A stretch of DNA of 64,000 nucleotides. Source: Luteibacter jiangsuensis. Its GTDB lineage: Bacteria; Pseudomonadota; Gammaproteobacteria; Xanthomonadales; Rhodanobacteraceae. This document shows positions 43,705-55,300 of the stretch, one piece after another. A program made the translations under genes and the position numbers. Position 1 is the stretch's first letter; every line of letters starts with the position of its first letter. The DNA lies in the NCBI RefSeq assembly GCF_030812295.1, contig NZ_JAUSSK010000001.1, forward strand, positions 744,001-808,000, given 5' to 3'. Below the pieces are notes generated by a model. It made no database searches and was not told where the DNA came from. It saw only the letters and a program-made list of their open reading frames with translations.

Positions 43705-43732
43705 GACGGCCATCCCTTCCGGGATGGCCGTC
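43705..43732 (-). terminator. Perfect 12-bp hairpin after the YVTN gene
   Basis: GACGGCCATCCC and its exact complement enclose a tetraloop that is GGAA (GNRA type) on the minus strand. It lies 16 bp beyond the YVTN gene stop and about 50 bp before gspI. No T-run follows, so it may attenuate or stabilise RNA between the propeller gene and gspIJK and not fully stop transcription. Confidence 0.55.
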
Positions 43733-43747
43733 TATCGCCTTGCTACA

Positions 43748-44755
43748 TCACCACTGCGGCTGGGTAGCCACCGCGGCGGGAACGCTACCGACGTTCACCG
43801 TGGCGATCACCTTGTTGGTGAACGGGTTGATGACGGAAACCGTATTGGATCCGGCGTTGGCCACGTACACGCGACCGGTACTGTCGCTCGCCGCCACCGA
43901 CTGCGGCGTATTGCCCACCGGCACCGTCGCTATCACGCTCTTGTTGAGCGGGTTGATCACGGAAACGGTATTGTCGACCGAATTGGATACGTACACCGGG
44001 ATACCGATGGGGCTCGTGGCAACGCCCTCGGCGCCATTGCCAGCCGTCAGCGTGGCGGTCACCTTGTTGGTGAACGCATCGATCACGGACACGTTGTTCG
44101 AACCCGCGTTGGTCACATACACGCGGGCACCCAAGGGGCCGACTCCCAAGCCGGACGGCGTGTTTCCCACCGGCACCGTCGCGATCACCTCGTTCGTACG
44201 CGAGTTGATCACCGACACGGTGTTGTCACCGGTATTTCCCGTGTACACGCGGGCACCATTGGGGCTGACCGCGATGCTGAACGGTGCATTCCCGACCGGA
44301 ACCGTGGCGACGACGGTGTTGGTCGCCGTATCGATCACGGAAACGGTGTTCTCGTTCGCATTGGCCACGTACACGTCGGACCCATCCGGGCTGACCGCCA
44401 CGGCCACGGGCGTGTTCTGCACCGCCACCATGGCGGTCACGGCGTTCGTGGCCGCGTCGATCACCGATACGGTGTTGTCGAGGGCATTGGCTACATACAC
44501 GCCGGAACCATTGGGGCTGACGGCGATGCCGAGCGGATTGGCGCCCACCGGCACCGTCGCGGTCACGGTATTGGTCACCGTATCGATCACGGAAACGGTG
44601 TTGTCGATTTCGTTCGCCACGTAGGCGTTCTTGTTATGGGCCGACGCAGGCAATGCCATTCCCGCCATCAGCAAGGGAATGGCGCAGCGGGCCGCGGGGG
44701 CGAGCCAGCGCTTCGTGGCCTGGCGGTTCTTGATCGTCGATCGTCCGGTCGTCAT
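43748..44755 (-). CDS. Exported seven-bladed YVTN beta-propeller protein
   Basis: From ATG 44755 (GAGG 7 nt upstream) the 335-aa protein has a long twin-basic signal region ending PASAH, then seven consecutive repeats of exactly 42 residues with the core VYVANxxDNTVSVIDxxTN and VPVGNTP. Seven blades close a full propeller. YVTN propellers occur in surface and binding proteins of many bacteria. It sits between the PstS-like gene and gspIJK, so it is a candidate substrate or partner of this secretion system, which is inference from position. Confidence 0.88.
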   Translation of the reverse strand: MTTGRSTIKNRQATKRWLAPAARCAIPLLMAGMALPASAHNKNAYVANEIDNTVSVIDTVTNTVTATVPVGANPLGIAVSPNGSGVYVANALDNTVSVIDAATNAVTAMVAVQNTPVAVAVSPDGSDVYVANANENTVSVIDTATNTVVATVPVGNAPFSIAVSPNGARVYTGNTGDNTVSVINSRTNEVIATVPVGNTPSGLGVGPLGARVYVTNAGSNNVSVIDAFTNKVTATLTAGNGAEGVATSPIGIPVYVSNSVDNTVSVINPLNKSVIATVPVGNTPQSVAASDSTGRVYVANAGSNTVSVINPFTNKVIATVNVGSVPAAVATQPQW

Positions 44756-44789
44756 GGGATACCTCGATAATGGATTTATGGGCGCCATA

Positions 44790-44818
44790 AGGAAGGGGTC
44801 CTAAGACCCCTTCCCCGT
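44790..44818 (-). terminator. Hairpin after the PstS-like gene
   Basis: On the minus strand GGGGAAGGGGTC pairs imperfectly with GACCCCTTCC around TTAG, followed by TTATG. It lies about 30 bp after the PstS-like stop and upstream of the YVTN gene. The weak T-tail suggests partial termination. Confidence 0.5.
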
Positions 44819-44847
44819 TTCATCCTTGAAAAACCGCCAGTGACTGA

Positions 44848-46185
44848 TCAGATGTTGACGCAGGAATCGACCTTGGCCTGGGTCAACGTAGCCGACGACA
44901 GGAACGCATAGCCCGTGTTCGCACCGATGGTGGTCACGCCGTCCGTGGTGTGATCGGCGTACGCCGAACCGACGAGGCCGCGCACGGCGCCGACGTCGGT
45001 CGAGGTGTTGCCCTTGTTGTTGGCGATCAGGTACGACACGGCCATGATCGGATAACGCGAGGTGATGTTGGCGTAGCCGGCCGGGTCGACCAGGAGCATG
45101 CAACCGGTCTGGCCGAACGGGGTAAGCGCCGCCGTCACCGGACGACCGGTGGTGGCGTTCACGCCGTTGAGGACGCGGTCCGAACTGACCAGGACGGCCA
45201 GCGAAGCCGGGAAGTCGGCATACGGGTCCTTGCCACCGACCGTGGCGTACTTGACGTGCGGCGCGGTGGAAGCGGCGGCCTTCAGGTTGGCCGATTCGGC
45301 GTAGCCGATCGTACCGTCGGAGCTCTCCACGGCGCTGACGACGGCCGGATTGCCGCTGCCGCCCACCCATCCCGCCGGAATGGTCGGCTGGTACTGGCTG
45401 ATCGCCGTGGTGAACGACTGGTCGGCAATGAAGTGCTGCGAGGCCGTGCCCGCGCAGGCGGCGGCCATGTGGTTGGCCAGCGAGAAGCTGGTACCGCTAC
45501 CGTCGGAGCGGAACGCGACCTTGATCGTCGACGTGTCGCTCGCGTTGCCCGTCAGCGCCGACCACTGCGTGATCGAACCGTTGAACACGCCGCAGACCTG
45601 CGCGGAGGTGAGGTTCAGCGGGGTCGACAGGCTGTCCTTGCGATAGATCACCGCGATCGAACCCGCCACCGCCGGGAACTGCACCGGCTCGCCGTACTGC
45701 GTCTTCTTGCCACCCGTGACGTCGAACCAGTTGTACTCGGTGGCGGACATCGGAGCATCGCTACCCGCGAAGTGCGGATTCACCAGGATGCTGGAAGGCG
45801 CACCGAAACCAATGGTCGTGCCATCGCAAGCACCGATGGCCGTGAGGTGGTTCGTACCGTCGGAGTTGTCGAAGACCTTCTTGCCGTTACCGCTGCCGGT
45901 CTGGCAGTAGGACACTTTGTTGCCGGTACGTGCGGCCCAGGCGCCAAACAGCGAGGTGCTGCTGACAGCGGCGACGCCCGAGGTCGGGAACGCGGTGTTG
46001 GCCGACTGCTTAAGAGCGGGATTGAGGAAATTGAAGCCGACGTAACCACCGGCCGGCAGTGTCGCACCGCCGCCGAAGGTGTCCGTGCTCATCGCCGTGC
46101 CGGCGGCCGAAAGGCCGAGGACCAGCATGACGGCGCCCGTAACAAGCTTGGTGCGGGTGTTCCCCTTAGCATTACGCTTGAACAT
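44848..46185 (-). CDS. PstS/DING-like periplasmic or secreted phosphate-binding protein
   Basis: From ATG 46185 (AGGGG 8 nt upstream) the 445-aa protein has a signal peptide ending SAAGTAMS, then a PBP-like domain. FGGGATLPAGGY near the N-terminus, VAFRSDGSGTSFSLANHM (the phosphate-loop region with R, S, D, G, S, G, T) and SSDGTIGYAESANLK resemble PstS-family binding proteins. Four or five cysteines are present, unusual for periplasmic PstS but common in exported relatives. No pstCAB genes follow, so it is not an ordinary transporter component. DING-type proteins are linked to T2SS export in pseudomonads. Confidence 0.82.
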   Translation of the reverse strand: MFKRNAKGNTRTKLVTGAVMLVLGLSAAGTAMSTDTFGGGATLPAGGYVGFNFLNPALKQSANTAFPTSGVAAVSSTSLFGAWAARTGNKVSYCQTGSGNGKKVFDNSDGTNHLTAIGACDGTTIGFGAPSSILVNPHFAGSDAPMSATEYNWFDVTGGKKTQYGEPVQFPAVAGSIAVIYRKDSLSTPLNLTSAQVCGVFNGSITQWSALTGNASDTSTIKVAFRSDGSGTSFSLANHMAAACAGTASQHFIADQSFTTAISQYQPTIPAGWVGGSGNPAVVSAVESSDGTIGYAESANLKAAASTAPHVKYATVGGKDPYADFPASLAVLVSSDRVLNGVNATTGRPVTAALTPFGQTGCMLLVDPAGYANITSRYPIMAVSYLIANNKGNTSTDVGAVRGLVGSAYADHTTDGVTTIGANTGYAFLSSATLTQAKVDSCVNI

Positions 46186-46228
46186 GGTATTACCCCTAGT
46201 CGATGAACCTCCATGTGGAGGCATATCG

Positions 46229-46349
46229 ATTATTGGGTGGAGAGTTGTCCCTGTAATGACGTGGCGATGTCGCGATACATGCCAACACGATGACAACGTT
46301 AACGCCAGCTTCAACGTATGGATAATGACAAGCGAGATGACAGTGACAG
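46229..46349 (-). promoter_or_regulatory. Candidate Pho-box region upstream of the PstS-like gene
   Basis: Minus-strand direct repeats CTGTCAC, CTGTCAT and TTGTCAT lie at 46349-46325, and another TTGTCAT at 46296-46290. PhoB boxes consist of CTGTCAT-like 7-mers separated by about 4 bp; here spacing is irregular (5 bp for one pair). An AATAAT that could serve as a -10 box is at 46234-46229. The position before a PstS-like gene supports phosphate control, but the distance to the possible -10 is longer than in classical sites. Confidence 0.4.
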
Positions 46350-46395
46350 CGATGAAGGCGCGTGGGTGACGAATGTCTACCCACGCGCAAGTTCG

Positions 46396-49300
46396 TTATC
46401 GCAAGCGGCTGCGTTCGCTATCGGTGAGACCATCTCCAGCACCTTTACGCACGACCTGCACGGGACTGTCGGGATCGTATCCGTTACCGCCGACAGGCGA
46501 CACACTGGCACCGCTGTTTGCACCGATCACCTGCACGGAAATGATCGAAGGTAAGCGGTCGCGCGAGTCGGCCTGTTGCTGTCGCGCCACGTCCTCGGCC
46601 GCCTTCGTCGCTGCACTGGCTGCGGAACTGGCCGCGTTCAACGCACCGACATTGACACTCTGAACGACCGGCAAGCCGACTGAATCGCCCTTCACCTGCA
46701 CGTTATCGGCATTGGCCACGTGTGCCGCGGCGATCACGAGATTGCCCGATACACGGATACCCGCATCGCCGGCATCCACCGTGCCGCGTGGGGCCATCAG
46801 GTAAACCGAACCCTCGGGCGCATCCGGAACGGTTTGCAGTGTCGCGATGCCAGCACCGGCCACCTGCCCGGACGGGTCCTGCAGGCACCACGCGTCCACC
46901 GTGCAGAGGTAGCGAACCGGAGGAATTTCACTGTTGGTCTTGGCACCCTTACCCGCGTTGATATCGCCGTTCGAACTCCACATCACCACGTCGCCGCCCT
47001 GCTCGGTGAAGATGCGGCTCTGCGCAAGGAGCGTGCTGCGATCGGTGAAGATCGAGATGTCGCCTTGCTGCAGGGTCAGGATGCCTTGGGTATTCGGACC
47101 GGCCAGTACCTTGCCGTTCGGGCCCACCACGACCGGTGGCGCCGAAGCGCTTCCGAGCAGCGCCTGGCCACCGGGAGCCACGATCGATATATCGCCACCA
47201 CGTTGTGTCTGGATCGTGCTTCCGCGGATATCGAGGTCACCGGTGGATATCGTGTTCGCCGCACCGTTCGTTCCACCTTCCATGCCATTGGCCGTATATC
47301 CCAACGAGGCCGGGAACAAGGTGTTGAGCGCGTCGTAACCACGTGAGTACATGCCGGCGAACGTGCTGCCCTCGTCGCCGTAGTCCTTGCCGACTTGCTT
47401 AAGGATACGGAAGAGTGTCTGCTGGACGAAGATGGCTTTCGCCTCGTCAGGCAACTGCTGGAATCGCTGCCACGCCTGTTCGACGGTGTAGCCACCGGAG
47501 GTCGGAAGCCCCGCGTCGTAGCCTTCCACGAAGGAAACCAAGGACCTCGATTCGTCATCCAAACCGCCGGGTTTCTTCGCGGACGGGTCGACATAGCGTG
47601 CAATGAACGCGGCTTGATCCGTGCCATTCGCTACGCCATACGAGACCACGATCGAGGCACCATCCCGCGTGAGGTTAGGATTGTAGATATTCCCCACGGC
47701 GTCAATGCCGGTGACGTTGCTAGATGATCCCGGCAGCTGCAATCGATTGATGTAGCGGTCTTGCACAAAGCTCGGCAGACCGAAAAATTCGGTCTGCGAC
47801 GCGAGTCGACCGATATCGCGGCCAGCTTTCACGTAGAGGTAGCCGGGCCCGGCTTGAACCAGAACGGGAAATACCCTCGCCGGAGAAAGGCTGACATCGA
47901 CATCCGCCGTCGTCAGCGGTGTGTCGTAGATATCTCGTCCTGCTGCGATGGTGGAAATGTCGGAAGCTTGCAACTGCTGACCCATGTATGCGAGATCGAC
48001 GATATCGCGTCCGGCCTGAACTCGGGTTTCCTTTGACGTCGTAAGAAGCATGCCGGCAAAACCACCTCCCGATCCGTTGACGATGTCGCCCTCCAATGCA
48101 TACATCCGAACCGGTTGCGTGTCGTCGGCGTGCCAGGGCTGCGCGGCGTGGATGTAGCTCTGGGTTTCCGGTGAACTCAGCAATTGGACGCCAAGATACC
48201 CGTTCGTCCGAACCTGCGCTGCCGCCGACGTGCTTGAATCTACGAGCGACGCCAGGTTCAGAGGCGATGCCATGGACGACAGGGGAGCGTCGATGAGGCC
48301 CCAGGAGTAACGCCATCCAAGCCCCGTAACGGGAAGGTCCACACGTATCGAATCTTTTGCGAGGAGACCGAGATTGCCATCCGTGGAAGGGAAAAGCTCA
48401 CCGGATGCCTTGAGGTCAAGGCTGCCGTTCGCTGCGATCAGATTTACCGTCGCGGGCAGGATGTCACCTGCCGTATCAGCGGTCGAGCTGTTGAGGCTAC
48501 TGATGCCGGCAACCATCAACTGCAAAGGTGCAGTGAGATCGCCATAGGTGAGGTCGCCGCCATAGGCACTGACGTCGATCCTGGACGAACCCGAATACGA
48601 CTGGCCGTCAGCATGGTGCGCCGGTGCCAGTTCGTTCACGGCCGCCGAGTCGAGCCAGGAGGGATTGAATATCCCACCCAGGCTGACGGACCCACCTGCC
48701 TGCACGTCCAGTTGGCTGTCCTGCAACGCGATGAGCGTCGACACGGGCATGGTGCTTCGGCTGCCATCCGGCGCCGTGTAGTTCACTGAAAAATCGGCAC
48801 CGATGCGGCCGTCGGCCTGGATACTGCCCTGCCCCTTCGCAACGAAATAGCTACCGCTGAGGATGTCGCCACCCGCATGCACGGCAAGGTCGCCGCCGCC
48901 ATGGGTTTGCAGCGAGCGGCTGCCGTCACCGGCTGTCGCTATCGTCCAGGTCGTCGGCAAGGACACCGAGAGCTGGCGGATGTCACCACCAGCCGACACG
49001 TCGACATCTCCGCCCGCGCTCATGACACCTTGGCTAAACGCACCGAAGTTGATCGACGATCGCGTCTCGGAGTTCGTCGTCTGCATCCACGGCCACCAGT
49101 ACTGCGCGGTGGATGCACCCGCGGTCCCGGTCAGCGACCCGTCGGTGTCGACGGTGTCCTGTAAACCGACGATGTCACCACCTGCATGCAGCCCGATACG
49201 ACCCGCGTTGACCGGGTTGACCGCGCCGGACAGCACGAGTTCGGGTGTCGCCGAGTCGGTGAGGTTGCCATTGGTGGAGGGCCTGAGGATGGATGCGCCC

Positions 49301-52300
49301 GTGTCGGTCTGGGTGCCGTCGGCCGCCTCGCCCGCGGTGTACACCGCGGCCGGCGCCTTCGCATCGTCCCATCGCACATCGCTCGCCGCGACGATATCGA
49401 TATCGCCCGTTCCGGTACGGACCAGCGTGGGTGCGGCGAGAACCTTGCCGGTGATGGGGTCGTGATACTCCGTGTGGCCGCCGAGGTGAAGGCTCGCGAC
49501 AGCACCCGCCATCGTCGCCAGCGGATCCGACGACCCGAGGTCCGCACCCGCGACGAAACGATACGAACTGCTCGATCCACCAGTGAGGCTGGCACTGAGC
49601 AACGGCAACGGGTTGGTGCCTACGGCATGTGGCGAGGGGCTGTTGTCTACCGGTGCGCTTGTATTGATCGGATCCAGCGTCGTCGGTGGCGCAACCAGTC
49701 CCTGGAAATTGTCGGGCACGCCCAGCGAACCGAGATAGTCCGAGGCGGTGATCGCTTGGGGAAGGTACGCCTTGTACGCAGCCAGGTAACCCACGTAACT
49801 GTTCATGTTGGTGGGCGGTGCCGGTGGCGCGGGCGGATTCGTCACCGGCACGAGGATGCCGTAGCCAAGACCGAGACCGGTAAGGATGACGTCCGCCGGA
49901 TGATACGGATCGAAGCCAGGAATCGCGGAGGACAGGTAGGTCGCGTATGCCACGTACTGCCCGTAGTACTCGGCGATCGCCACGGGATCGCCCGAGGTGA
50001 GTTCCACGGGCGGCGTGGCCAGAGGGCTTCCATCGAAGGCGTTGGGCGTTCCGTCGATGCCATTGCCGAGGTCGAGCACCGTGGTCCACGCCGCGCTTGC
50101 CGCCGCCCAGTCCGCCATGTCAGGCGTGGCGCCGGCACCACCGCCGGCATTGCCGTCCTGGAAGAACCCATCGGTGACGCTGGCGTAAACATTCACATCG
50201 CCCGCCGCACGCAGGCTCAGGACCGGCGCCTGTCCTTGGTAACGATAGACGAGGTCGAGGTCGCCGTTGGCGTCGCGCTTGCCCGCACCCAGGTTCCATG
50301 GCGTGAGCACGTCGATGGTTCCCGCGTTCCCGTTGTCGTCGCCGGCACGCAACTCGATGCCTGGCCTGACATGCAACCCGGGGGCGGCGGAAAGACGCGA
50401 TTCGAAGGTAAAGCCAGGGGATTGCACGAAACCCATGAGCGTGCCCGCACCCTGCGCCTCGTCCCCGCCGGCATAGCCATAGAACGTGGCGTGATCCGTA
50501 TTGATGGCGGCGGGCGTGAAGGTATAGCGCGAGAGGAAATCCATGACCTGGGCGAAATCGGACGGATCGGGACCCGTCACCGTGCCGCCGTTGCTGTCCG
50601 TGAAAACACCGTCCACGAGTACCGCCTTCCCCGTGGCCGGATCGACGCGGAACCAGCCCGAGGGATCGACCAGGCCATCGAAGTGCTTAGTGGGATCGAC
50701 CGCCGCATCGCGCGTATCCCAGATGGCGTAGGCCTCCAGCGTCGTATCGCGCGTATGGGCGAAGCTCGCACTTCCGGCGATATCGACCGGCGTATCGCCG
50801 TCGGAGAGGAGCGGTGCCCGCAGATAGAGACGGCCATTCGCCGTGTCGCCACCTTGCTCGATGCGCGCGCCGGCGCCGATCCGGATATGTCCGGCATCGG
50901 CGGCATCGACGTTCTGGTAGCCATATTGACCATTCAGCGATCCATTCCCCGTGCCGGAGGTTCCTATCTGGATATCGCCGCCGTGCCGTCCTTGCGCCGA
51001 GGCATGGGTGTCGAGGACACCGTCGATATCCACGCCTCGTGCACCGAAGAGGTCGATGGACCCGCCAAACGTACCCGATGCATCGATGGTTCCACCGATA
51101 CCGATGCTGCCGCCATCGGCCGTAAGGTCGACGAGATGGGCACGAAGTGTCTGTCCCGCGGCGAGCGCGAGATCGCCCTCGCGTGTGTGCACCGATACGC
51201 CACCATCCACGCCACCCGCGGCCATCGCCCCGGCCAGCGAGCCCAGGTCGAACGCACCGGCGGAATCGATGGACATCGTGGCGCCCAGGTAACCGGCAGC
51301 CGCGGCCCCTCTCAGGCTACCCGAGAGAGCGACCACCCCGGATTCCGCGCGAAGGTCGAGCCTGCCTCCGTTGCCGCCCTTGATACCGCCACGCAGGTCG
51401 ATGTCCGCACCCGTGTCCACCCGGATATCGCCCTGGTCCGCACGCATCGCGAGTGAGCCTCCCGGCACGTTCACCGTCGTGTCGTTGAATGGCAACGACA
51501 GGCCGGAGAGGTCGATGACCGCTCCGTCATTCACGTGGATATCGCCCGTGGTGGCGTGGAGGCTGAGCTTTCCGCCGCGTGCCGCCACACGCGTTCCCAC
51601 GTCGATCGCCGCCGCTTCGATCTCCAGCGTGCCCGCCGCCGCCTCGGCGTCGCCAACGTCACCCTGCGCGGGCCCCGTCAGCTGGAAGGTTCCCTGACCC
51701 ATCCAATGCGCGGCGGCGCCGTTGTCCACCGACACCAACGGGGTGATGGCGGCAAAGTCAGCCGTGCCTGTGTTCAGGGTGCCGGTGCCCGAGGCGAACA
51801 TGCCGCTGCTGGCATGAACGTCGATGTCGGCCAATCCCCCCAGGGAGAGGTCGCCATGACCCGTATGAAGATCGCCTGTGTCGATGCGGAGGTGGCCACC
51901 GCCCGCTCCCACGGTTCCCGGTAACGTGCCCGTATCGTTTTCCAGCACGATGCTCTCGGCACCGAGGACGGCCTGTCCACCGTCACTGACGATTTCCGGC
52001 GTGCTGAGGGTCAACGCATGCGAAACGCCGAGGGCGACATCGCCAACGAGGTCGATGCCCGACCGGCCGCGCAACACCGTCATATCGGTACCAGCGAGCT
52101 GGGCGAGGATATGCGGGCCGATGAGAAGACGGCCTGCCTGGTCCTGCGTGGACGGGTCACGACCCGAAAGCGCGATACGCCCGGCCGTGACGTCGATGGA
52201 TGGCGCACCCAGGGTCGCCTTGTCCGCGATCGATGTGAGGCCGGTCGCGTCCATGCTGATCGACTGTCCCGATACCAGCGACGCACCGTCGCCTATCGTC

Positions 52301-55300
52301 AGGTTGCCACCCGGCGCACCCGCCGCGCCGTCGAGCCCGGTGACGTTGCGCCGGATGATCGGTGCGGCATCCGTTCCCGACACGCGCACCAGGGCGCCAT
52401 CGCCGCTCGTCGCCGCGGAACCGTCCGCCGCCAGGTTACCCATCAACAGCGCGGGAGACGGCGCGTCCGTCGATGCGTTGGCCCGAAGCGAGCTTCCCGC
52501 ATCGAGCGTCACGTTGTCCGTCGCGGCGAGAATGACCTCGGAACCCTGCAACGCGTGCGCCGCGTCGTTGGAAAGAAGCACGTCGCTCGCGATGACGGCC
52601 ACCCGGTCGCCATCGGACTCGCGGCTGCGCTTGCCACCGATCAGCAGGCTACCCGCTCCCAACTGGGACAAGTCGTCGGCATCGACGTGCAGATAACCAT
52701 CGCGGGCCACGCCTGCGCCACCCACAACCTGGATGGCATCCCCTGCGATGTCCACCTGGGAACCGCGTCCGCCCGTCGCGGGAGCCGCGTCCAGCGTGGC
52801 ACCCAGGGTCAGTGACGATGTCGCCGCCAATGTCAGGCGACCGGCATCCGCGCCGAGCTGCGGTGCGACATCGCCCGCACGGGCCGCGGCATCGGCGAAG
52901 AACGTGTCCGCCGAAGTCAGCGAGTATTCCGAGTACTGGCCCCAGACCTTCGCGGACTGCACGAGGAAACTGCTCGAACGCGCGTCGCGTGCGCCGGTGA
53001 GCGTATCGGTGAAATAGCCCGACGCGACCACGGTGCCATCGGGCGCCGTCGCCGCGCGTCCGATGACGGGATCGGACACGCTCGTGTTCTGCACGACGCG
53101 GAACGCGCCGGGCAAGGTCGCATAACGGGCCGGAAGCAAGGTGTAGACGCCGTCCGGCAGGCCGGGCATGCCGGAAAGGTAGACGCCCTGCCCCACGGCC
53201 GGACCCGCGCCCGTGCCATTCTCGAGCGCGAGGTCACGCGCTGACAACGGTGCGTGATAGCCGGGAACGATGGCGTAGACGGCACGGCCGTCGCCGTACA
53301 GCGGAACCTGGGTGCCCTGCGTGGACTGGCTGAAATCCGTCTGGTACTGAGAAAGCACGTCGCGCGAGCCACCGGTACCCGGCACCCACTCGCTGGCCTG
53401 CACATGGCCGCCACCGGACAGGTCCACGCGCGCTCCGCCGTCCACCGCCACGTTGTCGCCGGCGATGGAGATGGACTTCTCCGGCGGCGCGGTGAGCAGC
53501 CGGTCCGCGAGCGCGTTGGGCACGTCGTAATGCCAGTCCTTGCCATCGACCGTGCTGCCATACGGCACGACGGCGCCATCGAGCGACACCGACGTCACGC
53601 TGCCCGGGGCGAGGTGAACCTGCCCGGTCACGCCGAGCGGGACCGAGGCGTCGAGTCCGAGCGCGGCGAGCGTCGCGGCGGGATCGTCCGTGCCCAACGC
53701 CAGCGATCCGGAGGGGACCCACAGCGTTCCCTGCTGTTCGATGGTGTCGGCCCCCACTGCCAGCACGCCGCCGGCGGAAAGCGGCGTCGTGCCATCGGTC
53801 GAGGATGCCTGATGGAACGTGATGGTCGTCTTCGCGGACGGGTTGGTCGCGTCGACGAGGAAATGGTAATCGGTGGCGGGATAGACACGCGTGCCGGTGA
53901 AGTCGAGGTCACCCGTGCTGTAGAGCCAGCCTGCTTCGGTACCCGAGAGCGGATTGATGAAACGAACGTCACCGCTGGAGTTGAACGACGCGTTTCCGAT
54001 GCCGGAAAGCGAGACGCGCCCGCCGATATCGATGAAATCCGCGTTGACCGTGAGGCTTCCATCGCCGGCGGCCGCGCTCGGTCGGGAGAGCGTTTCCATC
54101 CCGAGAAGCGACACATACGGCGCCGAAAAGGTCACGTTGCCGCCATCAGTGACGACTGTGGCAGCGGAAGGTACGGCCCGCGCGTCCGCCCCGGCGGTCG
54201 TCAACGTGCTCGCCTGCACCTGGATGCTACGGGACGCCTGAAGGGCGACGTCGCCCGCGAAAACCACACTGGCAGGCTTGACCGTCGTGTCATGGTCGAC
54301 GAACGAACGGCCGATCAGCACGTCGTCGAGACCGGCGCCTTCCAGCCTGTCGATGGCGAACCGCAGGTTGCCGTCGTCTGGCGAACCCGGATCTTTCAGG
54401 GCCAGTGGATCGACGTCGACAGGAGCGAACCAGCCGCTTTGCTGGATGAACAGAGGCACGTTCTGCCCCGGCGCGAACTCCGCCGGATAGCGTGCGGCGA
54501 GGCTGAACCGTCCGCCTCGTGCCGCGCCCGCGCCGCCGTGTCCGTCGATCGACGCGTCGAAGAAAAGGCCCTTCGCCGCTTCGAGATTGAACGATCCGCC
54601 ATCGCTCCATACCGGCGTGGCCTGATATACCGTCGATGCCACGCCATTACGCCGTCCATCGGCGGGCAGGTCGAAGGTATCGTTGGCGCCCGAAAAATCG
54701 ACGGCCGCGCCGCGCGCCGCGACGACATAGGCGTCGGACTGCATTTCGATGTCGCCACCGCCAAGCACGACGCCGGTTCGCTGCGCCGCCGGCGTGGCTC
54801 CCTGCCCGGGAAGAGCTGGCGCGGTCGGGTCCAGCAACGACACGCCACTCGCATCGATGACGCTATCGGCACCGAGCCATACACCGCGTCCCTCCGACAC
54901 CACGTGCGCTCCGTCACCCAGATTGTGCAGCCGGATGTCGCCACCCCTGGCAGCCAGCGTGCCGTCGACGACCACCTTGCCGACGCCGTCCAGTGCGATG
55001 GTATCGCCAGCACCGACGTCGACCCGCGCGCCATCTCCGATGACGACGGAGCCGGTGTAGTCCGCGTACTTCCTGATGGCGCCGGGATTCGGGGCCTGCC
55101 ACTTCAGGTAGAGGCCGGCCTGAAGCGAAATGCCATCACCGTCCCGCCGATGCAGATAATTGTCGTAAGCACCGACCTCGCCGATGCCGACGGCCCCGTC
55201 GCCGCCCGACTGCAGCAGCGATGTCCGGCTGCCGAGAGTGAGAAGCGCGGAACGGTCCGCCACCATGTAGGCGGGCCGCACGTCCAGGGAAGTGCCCGGC

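Noticed and set aside
49186-51456. Long open frame on the plus strand opposite the giant exoprotein (and others such as 53254-56073)
   Set aside because: It mirrors the codon bias of the real gene on the other strand, is rich in Arg/His/Gly without any domain, and has no ribosome-binding site.
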